Made by a program: the position numbers and the translations under genes. The notes beneath the pieces were generated by a model. That model saw nothing but the letters and a program-made list of their open reading frames with translations, searched no databases and had not been told where the DNA came from. A stretch of 64,000 nt of DNA from Sinonovacula constricta (taxonomy: Eukaryota > Mollusca > Bivalvia > Cardiida > Solecurtidae). Positions 25,246 to 38,385 of the stretch are shown one piece after another. The number at the start of each line of letters is the position of its first letter. Positions within the stretch are counted from its first letter, which is position 1. The DNA lies in NCBI GenBank assembly GCA_007844125.1, contig CM017567.1, positions 15,134,643 through 15,198,642 of the forward strand, written 5' to 3'.

Positions 25246-28200
25246 TTCAGCATCATCCTTATCGCCGTCATGATCGTATCGTTTTGACTGCAATTGTCGT
25301 CGCGTTAACTAACGGCTGCGTGAATACGAGTACAGCACAGCACCATCAATATCAACATTATTTCCCTTTTTTTCACAGTTTCAAGATTTGCAATGGTTTG
25401 ATTGGACCGCTAACAAGATAACAGACCAAACTGTTTTAAAATGCATTAGAATTTACCCAATCATAAATGGTAATGCAGCAATGGAACGGGCTATGGAGGC
25501 TTACACCAATGTGCATTTAAGATAAAAGTGCTTTGGACCCACTGTGCGTTGAAACATAAAATGCGTGCCCAAAAAAAGTGCTTACTGTTGGTTGTCCCAG
25601 TTTGATTTTTTTTTATCTCAGTTTGGTAGTAAGTTTTTGTTTCTGTTCCATGGTGGTAACCGTATTTTTTTCTGTTTATTGTTTTATCTCCGTTTGTTTA
25701 TATATTTTTACAATCTGCCAGCATGTTTATATCGTTATCGTATAAGCTGTAACACTCAAAAGTCCATGTCACATTTATCATATTTCTTATTAGTCATCCC
25801 TTTCTCTTAACAATGATTAATAACACTATATATTATTTTGGTTGGTCGATACATTTGCAATGCATTCTAATGAGTTCAGCGTGAAAGGGTACAACTGACA
25901 TTGCGTAAAGTCATTCGAACACGATTTGAAAAATTGCCCAATAAACTTTATTTTTTGCACAAAAGCATTTGCCGGTGCCAAGGGCCATGTTGTATCCTCT
26001 GCAACGATGCATCTTATTTTATTACGCCTGTCTTCCTCAAATAACTGTTTGTTGTTGGGCTATCGCCATAGTCCACATCCCGCTTGTTTTTTTTGTGTGT
26101 TTTTGTTTTAACTTCTGCAGACACTCGTTCAATTTTTTTCTTCTTTAAATTTATCAATATCTGCTGGTGACCACTTGCAAACGCGACAGTCCCGTATTGC
26201 TCAGACTACTGGCACATCCACACGTGCGCGCATGCGCTGAGTTGAATAGCTCGCACGTGACTCATAACGAAATCTCGTCAAATCTCGTCAAAAGCGGCGG
26301 GTCCGGCGATGTGGTGACGACATGTCGGAATAGGCGTGAATCTGCGCAAGACAAACTGTAGCTAATTGGTTTTTGCGACTACCGGTGAAGTATTTTCCGT
26401 CGCGTGGTTCCAATGTACCTCGAATAAAGGAACCAATTAATTAAGTCTATACCACCTTGCGGTTGGACAAGATTTAAACATGGCGGCGCGTGCTTATTCC
26501 CGCCAAGTGACGCTGAGATGATGTATGCAGAAGGAAGACATTATGACATCATCAACGCCAGGCTGTCGTTTTTATAAGAGCAGACCAAATATTATTCAAC
26601 TTTCCGTTGAAGTGAAGCTGTGCACACAATTTTCGTTTAATTACCCTTAAACAGCCCGATTTCCCATTTTCGAAGTGCATGTTTAAAGCCATTGTAAAAC
26701 AATAAAAGCACGACGACACGTGAACGCATACCAACCAACGCCGTTCTGTTCAGCGTTAAATCGTAGCCTGAACGTGAGATGAATAAGGCTTTCGGATTGT
26801 ATGCACCTGATTTATGTCACAAATCATTGTTGAATTAATTGTTTAATTGTTCACCTTTCAATAGGAGATATTTTCCATGTATAATCAGTAAATGGATTCT
26901 AATTTTTATTTCCTGTACGTCCAATTGGTGCTATCGAATGGCGAGACATGCGCGATATGTTACTAATAAAGTGTTTTGTTTTTGAAGTCATGCGGACCAC
27001 ACAAATGTCCTTTGTAGTGATTTTAGTTTTATTGCTTTTTAATCACGCTAAATTCCATGCATTGAATAATAAATTAACTGTATAAAGGAATACATTATTG
27101 CAGTCATGTATTTAAAAAACGTCCAAACTAAACTTTTTGCCGGTTTAAAGAAGTGATTTTACATTAATTTTAAAAATGCTGGCCAACTTTTCATTCTTTT
27201 ACTCAACTCTATCCGTCTGGTTTGTCTTAAAAATAAAAACAAAAACAAACAAAAACAACTGTAGACGCAAGGTGTAATGGCAGGAGATGCGTGTTAAATA
27301 AATAAAAAATGTTTAGTTTTCTGTATATTTCGTCACATTAGACTAACCCCAAATAAATCAAACTTCTATCTTGACCTTATTGTAGCCTATATGCTGAGTT
27401 TAACAGGCCTATATGTCAAAGACCGAAAGTAGGTTGACTCAAATAAGATAACTGCTTTCACCCGAAAATATCAGTTTTGAGATAATTGTTCATTTCTCTT
27501 TTGTAAGCGAATTTAAACGCCACAAGGATTTATTCTTAATATAAATGCTGCCACACGTTTTATTGTATGGTTAATGTTGTTCTGACTCTGACATGAGAAT
27601 GTTATGTGAGCAATGCCAGTCATTGAGCAGTACCGAGTCCCGGGGTTTATAGCGCAACCGCAGATCAAATCCAGTTGACATTGATTTCCGGTATGGCACG
27701 CACTGGTATTTGTAGGGTTTTTTAAAATTTTGGCTGTATCGTTATCTTCGTGATCAAATAAAATAAAAAATAAATAAAAACAAATACCCCTTAAATCATG
27801 GATTATATTGTACAATTTGATAAATGATTTTATCGGTGTAAAGCGTCATCGCTTGACAATGGCACACACGCCAAACTGATGCATTTATTAAATGACATGA
27901 TTTTTTTTTAAAATGAAGAAAACCAGTAAGATGTCTGTTGACAGATATTTAAGCTCGCCTTCGATATTTATTTTTTGGCATGAAATTGCCAACAGGATGT
28001 GGTTATCTTAAAAGGTGCAGGTGAAATTTGCATGTTTGTTTTCTAGATTTATGTGGGTTGTTGCCGTGTTGAAACACATACCTAATGCACCAATGGAAAT
28101 AAGTCGAAGTAATAGGCTCTGTTGAAATTTGAATTAAATAAGAAAACAAGGTTATGCGTTTGTTCAAAGACTCATTGATCAGTATGTAGGACAGCAATGG

Positions 28201-29389
28201 TATGTCAAAGGTCCCTGGTTGGAAACAAACAAAAACAATATTCTTTTTTTAATTTCTTTTGAGTCTATTTTGTTTACTATTTGTTATATGTAAAGACCCC
28301 AAATTTATCGATAAATTTGTTTCCTAGTATTATTTTGGAACTAACTGAGCATACTTATGTTAGTACTTAGTTTATAAATCACGTTTAAAACAAACAATTA
28401 CTAGAAAAACGACAACAATGATATTTTAAAACTAAGGTATTTTAGCAGTTTGCAGCTCTAGTTTTCTTAATATTCAATAAACTGTTTTTTTTTAAAATAA
28501 GCAGTCGAAATATTATTATGAAACAGGGTACGTTTTCCTGATAGAACCATTGAAAATTTGTAATACAATCTCCTGTTGGTTAACGGTGTGTTTGATTAAG
28601 TTTTTGTTAGTTTTAAAACTGAAACGAGAATTGTTTTTCTTTTATTACTTTTAGTTGAATATAATAATATACGTTCAATCAAATACTGGTACAAAGATCG
28701 TTCGTATTTAAACCTTTTTTAAAGATATTCTAGAATTATTCTAGCACTGACAGAATTTGGCAACATTAACATGATTTATTTAAGAAAAAGTAGCAAAAAG
28801 ATACGTGGAAAGGTTCGGTGTATTGTATGTAGTGTGGTGAATAAAATAAAGCTATATTGATACAGGGGTGTGATTTTTATTTAAATAATGATCTATGTTA
28901 TGTATAGGACAAAATCCAGTTGAAACATAACTTCCGTAAATTTATGTGGCAGTAAGAACTTTGTGTGAAATGTTTTACAAGAGTTCTAATGACAAAATAT
29001 GCTTAAAACAGTATTATAAAACGAAACACTTTTCCTTGCCCTAAAAGCCAGATAAGGTTATGAATTTCTAAGAATCGTATAATGTAATCAAATGCTCAAT
29101 TTTGCACAAACAGTCAAACATGCCACGCTTTATTCATTTCGTGCTTTTGTAAAGCCGTAACAGAACTACATGTATTTCAAAAAGTCGCAAGAAATATGTG
29201 TGTATAAGTTTTATATATATGTCTAGTATGTTATGTTGACGAAATAAATATTACCTTTTCGATTTCTTAATTTTCGGAACTGAAAACCTGTCGGTAGGAT
29301 CATTAAATTTATTGGTACAAATCTAAGGTGTAAAGAAGGTGTGCATGGGTGCCGATAAACAAGGGAAGCCAGACAATTCGTCATTTTTG
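25246..29389. other. Unique intergenic DNA
   Basis: No coding exon is recognised. The part at about 26,160-26,760 is CpG-richer and has promoter-like features (separate entry). The minus-strand frame at 27,513-27,815 (100 codons) shows no known domain. Confidence 0.45.
26200..26620 (+). promoter_or_regulatory. Candidate CpG-rich core promoter region
   Basis: A CpG-dense block in otherwise AT-rich DNA carries ACACGTGCGCGCATGCGC, a tandem AAATCTCGTC pair and AAACATGGCGGCGCG (26,476-26,490, resembling a YY1 site). TGACATCATC (ATF/CRE-like) follows, then the TATA-like TTTTTATAAGAG near 26,570-26,580, with a possible initiator TTCAACT about 25 bp on. The ATG in AAACATGGCGG opens only a 13-codon frame. 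No downstream gene is visible, so this remains a weak candidate. Confidence 0.22.
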
Positions 29390-29985
29390 ACAGGGTGGAC
29401 AATTGGTCCCATCTAGTTTTGCCAGACTGGACAATTGGTCCCATCCCATTTTTGACAGGGTGGACAAGTGGTCCCATCTAGTTTTGCCAGACTGGACAAT
29501 TGGTCCCATCCCATTTTTGACAGGGTGGACAATTGGTCCCATCTCATTTTTGACAGGGTGGACAAGTGGTCCCATCTAGTTTTGCCAGACTGGACAATTG
29601 GTCCCATCCCATTTTTGACAGGGTGGACAAGTGGTCCCATCTAGTTTTGCCAGACTGGACAATTGGTCCCATCCCATTTTTGACAGGGTGGACAATTGGT
29701 CCCATCCCATTTTTGACAGGGTGGACAAGTGGTCCCATCTAGTTTTGCCAGACTGGACAATTGGTCCCATCCCATTTTTGACAGGGTGGACAATTGGTCC
29801 CATCTCATTTTTGACAGGGTGGACAAGTGGTCCCATCTAGTTTTGCCAGACTGGACAATTGGTCCCATCCCATTTTTGACAGGGTGGACAATTGGTCCCA
29901 TTAAGTTTTGCTAGGCTGGACAATTGGTCCCATCCCATTTTTGACAGGGTGGACAATTGGTCCCATCTCATTTCATTCAATCTCA
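29390..29985 (+). repeat. 33-bp minisatellite, left arm of an inverted pair
   Basis: About 18 units of 33 bp alternate between two variants. One ends CCCATTTTTGACAGGGTGG and the other CTAGTTTTGCCAGACTGG. Each contains GGACAATTGGTCC, a near-palindrome around CAATTG. The overlapping 60-90-codon frames on both strands come from the unit length of eleven codons. Confidence 0.97.
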
Positions 29986-30228
29986 ATTTGTAATGGGTGG
30001 ACATTTGGTCCTATATTGCATGCTGTAGTGTTTTGATATTTATTCTATAATTTATGTTCATTTGTCATCAAATGTGCTATATTTTATGCTGTAAATACTT
30101 TGTCAATTATTCAATGTAGTGCTTTTGATATCTTCTTTAATTTAAGGTCATGTGCTTTATTTCATGCTGTAAATAAAGTGATAATATATTATATTATTCG
30201 CTTAATAATGGGACTTAAATGAGTGAGA
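29986..30228. repeat. Spacer between inverted arms, itself an old direct repeat
   Basis: The spacer holds two diverged copies of one segment. GTAGTGTTTTGATATTTATT ... TTTATGCTGTAAATACTTTG lies at about 30,025-30,103 and GTAGTGCTTTTGATATCTTC ... TTCATGCTGTAAATAAAGTG at about 30,115-30,181. It is AT-rich with no gene. Confidence 0.75.
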
Positions 30229-30452
30229 TTGGACCTTTATCCACACCTGTCAAACTGAGATGGGACCAATTGTCCACCCTGTCAAAAATGAGATGGGACC
30301 AATTGTCCAGCTTAGCAAAACTTAATGGGACCAATCGTCCACCCCTGGCAAAAATGGCATGGGACCAATTGTCCAGCCTAGCAAAACTAAATGGGACCAA
30401 TTGTCCACCCCTGGCAAAAATGGCATGGGACCAATTGTCCATGGGACCAATT
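30229..30452 (-). repeat. 33-bp minisatellite, right arm (inverted)
   Basis: About seven units are the reverse complement of the 29.4-kb array, including GGGACCAATTGTCC. Variants such as CCAGCTTAGCAAAACTTAAT match the reverse complement of the left arm's last distinct unit at about 29,898-29,920 (TTAAGTTTTGCTAGGCTGG). The last units lack the spacer between two GGACCAATTGTCC boxes. Confidence 0.95.
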
Positions 30453-31060
30453 GTCCTACATTCTAAACAAGTCATCAACGTGTACTTGACTTAACTTTGC
30501 ACTTGGGAACAATAACAACAACAACAACAACAAACTTAAAAATACAATAACACATCGAGGTTGCACTTTATAGAGTGTTGATCTACACTAAAGCATGTAT
30601 TGAACTGAATTATTATTTTGCAATACACAAAATAAATCAAAGTTAAAATGGCCAAATCATAATTAGTCAGCGCACATGACGTCGCTCGCTAGAGGCAACA
30701 GACCGCGCATGTAACACATGGACGTGATCAGCTGTCACCAGCAGTTCGTATAATCAATGCATGTAAGTTCGCCCCCCTTCTCCTATCTCGATTACATTTC
30801 ACCACAATCTGGATTTGTTCCTTTTTCTTGGAGAGAAAAAAAACAGAAAATGGATGCAGCGATTCATCACAACCCAACATCTCTTGTTTATGATTTCCAG
30901 CCACGAACGTTATCCATTGAATACATAATCTAGTAACCACAACAATAACAACAGCAGCTCCACCAAGGTGCTGTTTACGTTTTCGGATTACGTGTGTTTA
31001 AATGGCACTGCAAACGTTTCAGCTATCAATATGAACGGGTCACAAATGCAGGTCCTATAT
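30453..31060. other. Intergenic DNA with (CAA)n
   Basis: This contains a short (CAA)n at 30,509-30,533 and a second CAACAATAACAACAGCAGC patch near 30,937-30,955. No gene is supported. Confidence 0.5.
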
Positions 31061-31063
31061 CAA

Positions 31064-31275
31064 ATAGGGGCGACCGTGGTAGAGCGGATGGTTTCACCGA
31101 CATGTAACTCCTCAGCCCCCGAGTCCCGGTCGGATCAAGAACTTTCATTTGGGCAGGTCTTTCAGCTGACTTGTTGTGCGTCTGTGGTTCTACCTTGACC
31201 CATGACTAGGGTCTTTCTCCACCAATCATTCGCTGGACGTCGCCAATATGACCATAACTGTGCGATGTAACAAAG
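31064..31275 (+). mobile_element. tRNA-derived SINE, diverged copy
   Basis: The A box TGGTAGAGCGG (31,077-31,087) fits the consensus TRGYNNARNNG exactly. About 40 bp later CCCCGAGTCC stands where a B box would be, partly decayed. The body (GTGGTTCTACCTTGACC, GGGTCTTTCTCCACC, CGCTGGACGTCGCC, GCGATGTAAC) aligns in order with the minus-strand SINE at 19.4-19.6 kb. The forward frame over it is chance. Confidence 0.75.
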
Positions 31276-33324
31276 AAAAATAAATCTTGGAGAATCCATG
31301 ACGACGAACGCACCGCTGTTGTGGGGAGGGTTTTTATTTGGCAAAGAAAAAAAGGTCTGAAACACGGATACTGGTATACTTTCCTTCCAGGGGTTCAGAG
31401 CACACGGCTGTTTTAGAACGGGCATGGCCAGGTGTTAGAATGACATGAATATTGTTTTAAGATGTTAAACACAACAAAACAAACATAATCAGTGTGAACA
31501 AGTGGTTATAAGAGTATCTCTCCGTGTGCAGGCCATGAATCTTGCCATTGAATTTGATGGAGGTCTCCCCGAGGTGTGAGCTGAGATTACGGAGGCGTCA
31601 AGCACCATAGTCCGACCCATTGACGACACTTAGGCCCTTGTTAACACGTGTCCTTATCTCAAAGTCAACAAAGGATGCATGGCAAGTATTATAACATAAT
31701 CGCCACTCATGGCCGGTACGGTGTTCCAAAATATATTTGTTTGTGAAAGGTTTAGCACCACGGCAGCGAATTGTCTTAAATAACTCCAGAGCCGTTGAAA
31801 TCATATTAAATACTTCAGAACCGTTATTCGCACCATTACTCTTTCTAATTGTGCTCTTAAATGCAGGACAACCATAATTCAAGAGTTAAAGCCTTTAAGC
31901 TTTATCACACGTTTTTAATATATAGGCAAACAAATGCCCCACTAAGTTATTAATTTTGTTTAAAAGTACAAACCTTTTACTAATCGCAAAGCTTCAATTC
32001 ATAGTTAGTTTTTGATAACTTTTATTTCTAAAATCTTCTTTCTTTACACGTTAACGTATGACCTTGATGAAATAAATACTTTAAAATACATTGAATTTAT
32101 CCGTTGAATTGTAAAATAATTTACATATATTTTTCACAGCATCCGCACAAAATTTTAATCGTAAATAAAAAGGCGACATTTTAAATCGAGACGTAGGTGC
32201 TTTTTAATATATTTTTACATTAAATAAACGCCAGCTTCGAATCGATGCAATCTGTGAGTTTGAGCCTCGCATAACATCATCAGCATTAATTATCAAAACA
32301 TACCACAATTGGTCTCACAACAATCGATCATCACAGAATATGCATGGCATGACTGTCTACGTTAATACATCATTTGATGTAACACAGCACCCAATCAGTT
32401 GCTGTCTTTGTTACCTTTTTGTTCTCTTTTAGACAATTTAATTCCACTAGCATCCACAAACACTCCAACTATTTGTATTAGACCCAATCAGAAGGAACTC
32501 CATTGTACCGTTCTGTACTTGTATAGTCCTCATTGAATGCACATGTATGTCTTAGTTGATTGTCCAACATGTCGTTCATGTTTCTCCAATCTGAACAATC
32601 AGGCAGACCGTTTGTGAATATTTTGTCATCTCCAGAACTAATTCAACTGCATGTACTTTGATTTCACGTTAAATCGTTGCTTTACAAGTGCCTTTGGCCG
32701 ATTATGTAAACACTAGTGTTATTGACTCGAGTCTTCAAAATTGGCTGGAGTGTCGAGTTATCGTAAGTTGACGAAACGGACCATAAACTGTATCTGGGTG
32801 ATTTAGTTTAATTAAACAGAATCCAGAGGTTTAATCTGGGTAAGAATGAATACATAGAAGATCAGCGTGTAAGGGTGTGGTTAACGGGTAATTTGATTTA
32901 ATCAATTATGCTTCATTTCAGCATCTGAGAGGTTTAGAGTACCATAGACGTGAAGTGAGCATATCAAACAAATGTCGAAACAACCTCTTGCTTTTTGAAA
33001 GTTTGATAAAAGTTCGGAATCTGGACCATGATAAAATTTGAGAGACTTTGGTTGGTTGTTAAATATACGGTGGTAAGTCGGTAACAGTTTAAAATGTAGT
33101 TGTACCGTTTTTAATCTTTTCGTCCAAATATAATTAATGCTGTTCATCCTTTGCAATGACTTTCTAGAGATAATAAGCTTACACATACCATAGCAACTAA
33201 TGCAAACATTTTGATTGGTCAATGTCATGTTCACAGAGCCAAAAGGGAAGCTGAGATGTAAGTAAGGGTATAAGTGTCTTTTCAACTAATCGTTAATATT
33301 GGAAAGATAGGCTTGACATAGATT
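31276..33324. other. Unique intergenic DNA
   Basis: Minus-strand frames at 31,598-31,882 (94 codons) and 32,902-33,285 (127 codons) are the longest outside repeats in this part, but I recognise no domain in either and do not call them genes. No repeat is evident. Confidence 0.4.
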
Positions 33325-33775
33325 ATATGCTCTCGGCATGCTTTGTTTGCTATGTAATAACAGAGACATCGAAGATGTCTTTCATTTTATTTATATATGC
33401 TCAGTATACAATAATTTAAGAAGAAAATACCTCAACTCAGCTTTGTATAATAGACCGTCTGTATATAAAGTGTGTTTGCTGTTTAATTCAAAAGACAAGA
33501 ACATACTTATTAATCTCACCCTTTTTATCAAGAAAGCAACCTTAGTAAGAAGGAACATAAGCGTTAATAATACATAAAGTTTATTCTCTAATGTTGTTTC
33601 TTTTATTTTTTTTTATAATTTAACTTTCACATAAAAAGCTCAATATATTGTCATTATTATTTCTTCGCTTCCATATTAATAACTTAACCGGATACTATAT
33701 TTGTATATTGTATATATCATACGATGATGTACATGAGTACAAATCTGATAAAAATATGTTCTGTTCTGTTCTAAT
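33325..33775 (+). mobile_element. LINE 3' end (CR1/L2-like), copy 2
   Basis: The frame at 33,338-33,577 encodes MLCLLCNNRDIEDVFHFIYI and continues to a stop after about 79 codons. The motif C-x2-C-x9-H-x4-C followed by Y and LRRKYL is the C-terminal zinc knuckle found after the RT domain in CR1/L2-like LINEs. The following 3' UTR is about 90 percent like the copy at 22.0-22.3 kb by eye and ends in tandem TTCTG units. RT and endonuclease domains are absent, so it is a dead 5'-truncated insertion. The start was set where homology to copy 1 begins. Confidence 0.85.
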
Positions 33776-35984
33776 CATACACTAATAATGATTTGAACAA
33801 TATGTAATAGTATAATACCGTTAAGGAATACTTGTTTTGTATTTGCTCAGCAATCGGTAGCCCGTCGACTTCTAGTACGGGAAGCCATTTATACTGATTT
33901 ATTCTCAATTACTATGCATTACTGTTTACATAACAATTACTTATATATTTATATATAATTACACATAACAACTATTTATTCAGTAATATAAAAAGGACCA
34001 TATTTTTGATTAAGATGTCTTTAATTATAAATCGCTTAGTTCCTCAACTTTTCATATTAAAATTATTTATTATTTGTCAGGTATAAAATATTGAAATGTG
34101 TTTTATTAAAAAGAAAACTTACAAATAATTGGTAATAATAATTCAAATTTGGAAAAGCTAGAAAAAAAACAAACGTTATACCGAGATACTTATGTGATGG
34201 ATGACCCATTCTGAACGATCATATCAAGATAATTTATACTAAGTATCTACCTCCTGTCGCATTCCGACCAGCGAAATATGATCAGACGCGAGCAAAATTA
34301 ATCACTATCTAGTTATCGTGGGAATCTCGATTGCCAACACGAGACTCTGCGAGATTTGGCGATATATATTTATAACAACTTTGCATGAATGTCCATTCGC
34401 TGTAAAAGTCACGGATAAATTAATTATGAAAATGCTAATAACGTTGTTGAAGGGGATATGAGAAGGTTTCGTCTTCAAAGAGCTTCTCGCGGTACATTTA
34501 ACAAGATGTTTTGTGGCCAACAATGGGCTGTCCGCTAACCAACTCCCTAAATGCGTTTTAAATATTCTAAATCCTAAAACGATACATGATGAAAATTAGA
34601 TTCGCTATCTACACAGCATACTAACAAAACGATGCATGATAAATATGAATCTATCATCGGCAATATACATATACGACACATGATTAACAATCTGGGAGCG
34701 GACAAAGTCCCCATCCGGCCATTTAAGCATATACGAAGAAAATCCCATCCCCACATTCTCCTTGGCGGACAAAATCCTTCATGTAAGTCTTCCAAATCGG
34801 ACAAAATTCCTCTCTAAATTTTCCAATTCGGATAAAATGCCTCTCGAATCCACGCCTCCCCACGAAAATTTAGTAATGCATCATACATTGAAGTTGGTTC
34901 CTTGTTAATATAAACATTCGTTTTATTTAAATTCTGGTATGGTAAGGTAAAGACTGATAGATAAGGCATTTTATTGTTATTGACACGTCAACAGTTGATT
35001 TGACAATGATTAAATTGTGTCCACTTTTTCGAAGAGAAACTATCTCTCAAACTTGATTCTTTTTAAGAATTAGGATTGCGGATCCTAACGTATTGGTAAA
35101 TAAAGGCTTAATCGGGCAATATGATATTAAACCCGAAGCTGTTCTTGCCTTCTTTCGACCACCTTTGTAATGTATATTTTTAGTAAACTGGCGGCTCCAA
35201 TATGGCGGCTCGCATACGCGACAAGCTTGGTCGGAGGACGATAAATTGAAAAATAATCCTATCGTAAGATGTAAAGATGGTTTACAGAACACATTTACTT
35301 GTTGGAACTCAAAAGGACAAACTCGTGTATTTATACAAACAGAGTGATACCAGAACGTTGTGAATATTACAACAACTAATGTAATTTTACAGTATGTAAT
35401 TGCAGTATTTTATCAAGTAATCTATTTTCCATTATATAATAATTTATGTCCAGTGTTACTTTCAAATGCTTTTCGTACCCGAGCAATTGCTGGAGCTCTT
35501 TTTGAAACATATATGATACTGAAAATTAAAAAAGAAAGATTAACCTCTTTTACTTTTTGCATTATTTTTTTTCATGCGATTTATTAAAGAATACCGTAAA
35601 AATATACTTGGATATTCTAGAATTATATTTGAAAACGAACACACCTTGTTTTGTAATGTAGATATCCTCTTAATTTTCTCCATTGTCCGAGCTGGGAAGA
35701 AACCATTTGCAAATATTAATATTTGAGCTAAACATGGTAAAAAGTGTTTTAAATCTGGAAATAAGTTACCTTTATAATATTTATTAGAATAAAATAAGGC
35801 TCCATGAATTGTTGACAATGTTCATTAGGGTCCATAATCCGCAAGAAGAAAAAAGAGAGAAATAAAATCCTGTGTGTGAGTATGATAATACTTACAAAAT
35901 ATAACTGTAAGTACCAACAAAAATTCACGTATTACATTGCATTAAAATCTTATGGGGGATTTTGTCATAGACATTTATCAAGTA
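33776..35984. other. Intergenic DNA with outlying 46-bp-type units
   Basis: This is mostly unique AT-rich DNA. Two diverged units of the 46-bp array lie at about 34,575-34,690 (GATGCATGATAAATATGAAT and CGATACATGATGAAAAT). A YY1-like AATATGGCGGC lies at 35,199-35,209. No coding exon is recognised. Confidence 0.5.
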
Positions 35985-38385
35985 CCATATGTAAGTACAT
36001 ATGGTGCGTGATTAACCTGATTCTATCTATGACAGTATACTTACATATGGTGCATGATAAACATAAGTCTATTGACGGCTGCATACATACTTACACACGA
36101 TGCATGATTAACATGAATCTGTTGACGGCAGTATACTTACATATGGTGCATGATAAACATAAGTCTATTGACGGCTGTATACTTACATATGGTGCATGAT
36201 AAACATAAGTCTATTGACGGCAGTATACTTACATATGGTGCATGATAAACATAAGTCTATTGACGGCAGTATACTTACATATGATACATGATAAACATAA
36301 GTCTATTGACGGCTGTATACTTACATATGGTGCATGATGAACATATGTCTATTGACGGCATTATACTTACATATGATGTATGATAAACATAAGTCTATTG
36401 ACGGCAGCATACTTACATATGGTGCATGATAAACATAAATCTATTGACGGCAGTATACTTATATATGGTGCATGATAAACATAAGTCTATTGACGGCAGT
36501 ATACTTACATATGGTGCATGATAAACATAATTCTATTGACGGCTGCATACATACTTACACAGGATGCATGATAAACATGAATCTGTTGACGGCAGTATAC
36601 TTACATATGATGCATGATAAACATGACTCTATTGACGGCAGTATACTTACATATGATGCATGATAAACATGACTCTATTGACGGCAGTATACTTACATAT
36701 GGTGCATGATAAACATGAATCTACTGACGGCAGTATACTTACATATGATGCATGATAAACATAAGTCTATTGACGGCAGTATACTTACAAATGAAGCATG
36801 ATAAACATAAGTCTGTTGACGCCAGTATACTTACATATGGTGCATGATAAACATGAGTCTACTGACGGCATTATACTTACATATGATGCATGATAAACAT
36901 GAGTCTGCTGACGCCAGTATACTTACATATGGTGCATGATAAACATGAGTCTACTGACGGCAGTATACTTACATGTGATGCATGATAAACATAAGTCTAT
37001 TGACGGCAGTATACTTACATATGATGCATGATGAACATAAGTCTGTTGACGCCAGTATACTTACATATGATGCATGATAAACATAAGTCTATTGACGGCA
37101 GTATACTTACATATGGTGCATGATAAACATGAATCTACTGACGGCAGTATACTTACATATGATGCATGATAAACATGAGTCTGTTGATGCCAGTATACTT
37201 ACATATGATGCATGATAAACATAAGTCTATTGACGGCAGTATACTTACATATGGTGCATGATAAACATAATTCTATTGACGGCTGCATACATACTTACAC
37301 ACGATGCATGATAAACATGAATCTGTTGACGCCAGTATACTTACATATGATGCATGATAAACATAAGTCTATTGACGGCAGTATACTTACATATGGTGCA
37401 TGATAAACATGAGTCTGTTGACGCCAGTATACTTACATATGATGCATGATAAACATGAGTCTGTTGACGCCAGTATACTTACATATGGTGCATGATAAAC
37501 ATGAGTCTACTGACGGCAGTATACTTACATGTGATGCATGATAAACATAAGTCTGTTGACGCCAGTATACTTACATATGATGCATGATGAACATAAGTCT
37601 GTTGACGCCAGTATACTTACATATGGTGCATGATAAACATGAGTCTGTTGACGCCAGTATACTTACATATGGTGCATGATAAACATAAGTCTATTGACGG
37701 CAGTATACTTACATATGATGCATGATAAACATGAGTCTATTGACGGCAGTATACTTACATATGGTGCATGATAAACATGAATCTACTGACGGCAGTATAC
37801 TTACATATGATGCATGATAAACATGAGTCTGTTGACGCCAGTATACTTACATATGATGCATGATAAACATGAGTCTGTTGACGCCAGTATACTTACATAT
37901 GGTGCATGATAAACATAAGTCTATTGACGGCAGTATACTTACATATGATGCATGAAAACCTAAGTCTATTGACGGCAGTATACTTACATATGGTGCATGA
38001 TAAACATGACTCTATTGACGGCAGTATACTTACATATGGTGCATGATAAACATAAGTCTATTGACGCCAGTATACTTACATATGATGCATGATAAACATG
38101 ACTCTATTGACGGCAGTATACTTACATATGGTGCATGATAAACATGAATCTACTGACGGCAGTATACTTACATATGATGCATGATAAACATGAGTCTGTT
38201 GACGACAGTATACTTACATATGGTGATATGGTGCATGATAAACATAAGTCTATTGACGGCAGTATACTTACATATGATGCATGATAAACATAAGTCTATT
38301 GACGGCAGTATACTTACATATGGTGCATGATAAACATAAGTCTATTGACGGCAGTATACTTACACACGATGCATGATAAATATTT
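35985..38385. repeat. 46-bp minisatellite, about 52 units
   Basis: The unit is CAGTATACTTACATATGGTG followed by CATGATAAACATAAGTCTAT and TGACGG. It varies at a few sites (GGTG/GATG, AAGTCTATTG/GAGTCTGTTG/GAATCTACTG, ACGGC/ACGCC). A few units have CATACATACTTACACACG in place of the standard sequence. One unit near 38,215-38,235 has an internal 9-bp duplication. The left edge is a perfect hairpin CCATATGTA-AG-TACATATGG (35,985-36,004). Confidence 0.97.

Noticed and set aside
24356..25287. Forward frames LGSNSLWDQTHVEPT, resembling a repeat protein
   Set aside because: Lies wholly within the 17-bp-word satellite and stops wherever composite length changes.
32902..33285. 127-codon minus-strand frame next to the LINE remnant
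   Set aside because: No similarity to RT, endonuclease or any family I recognise. It lies antisense to the LINE direction and upstream of its 5' truncation.
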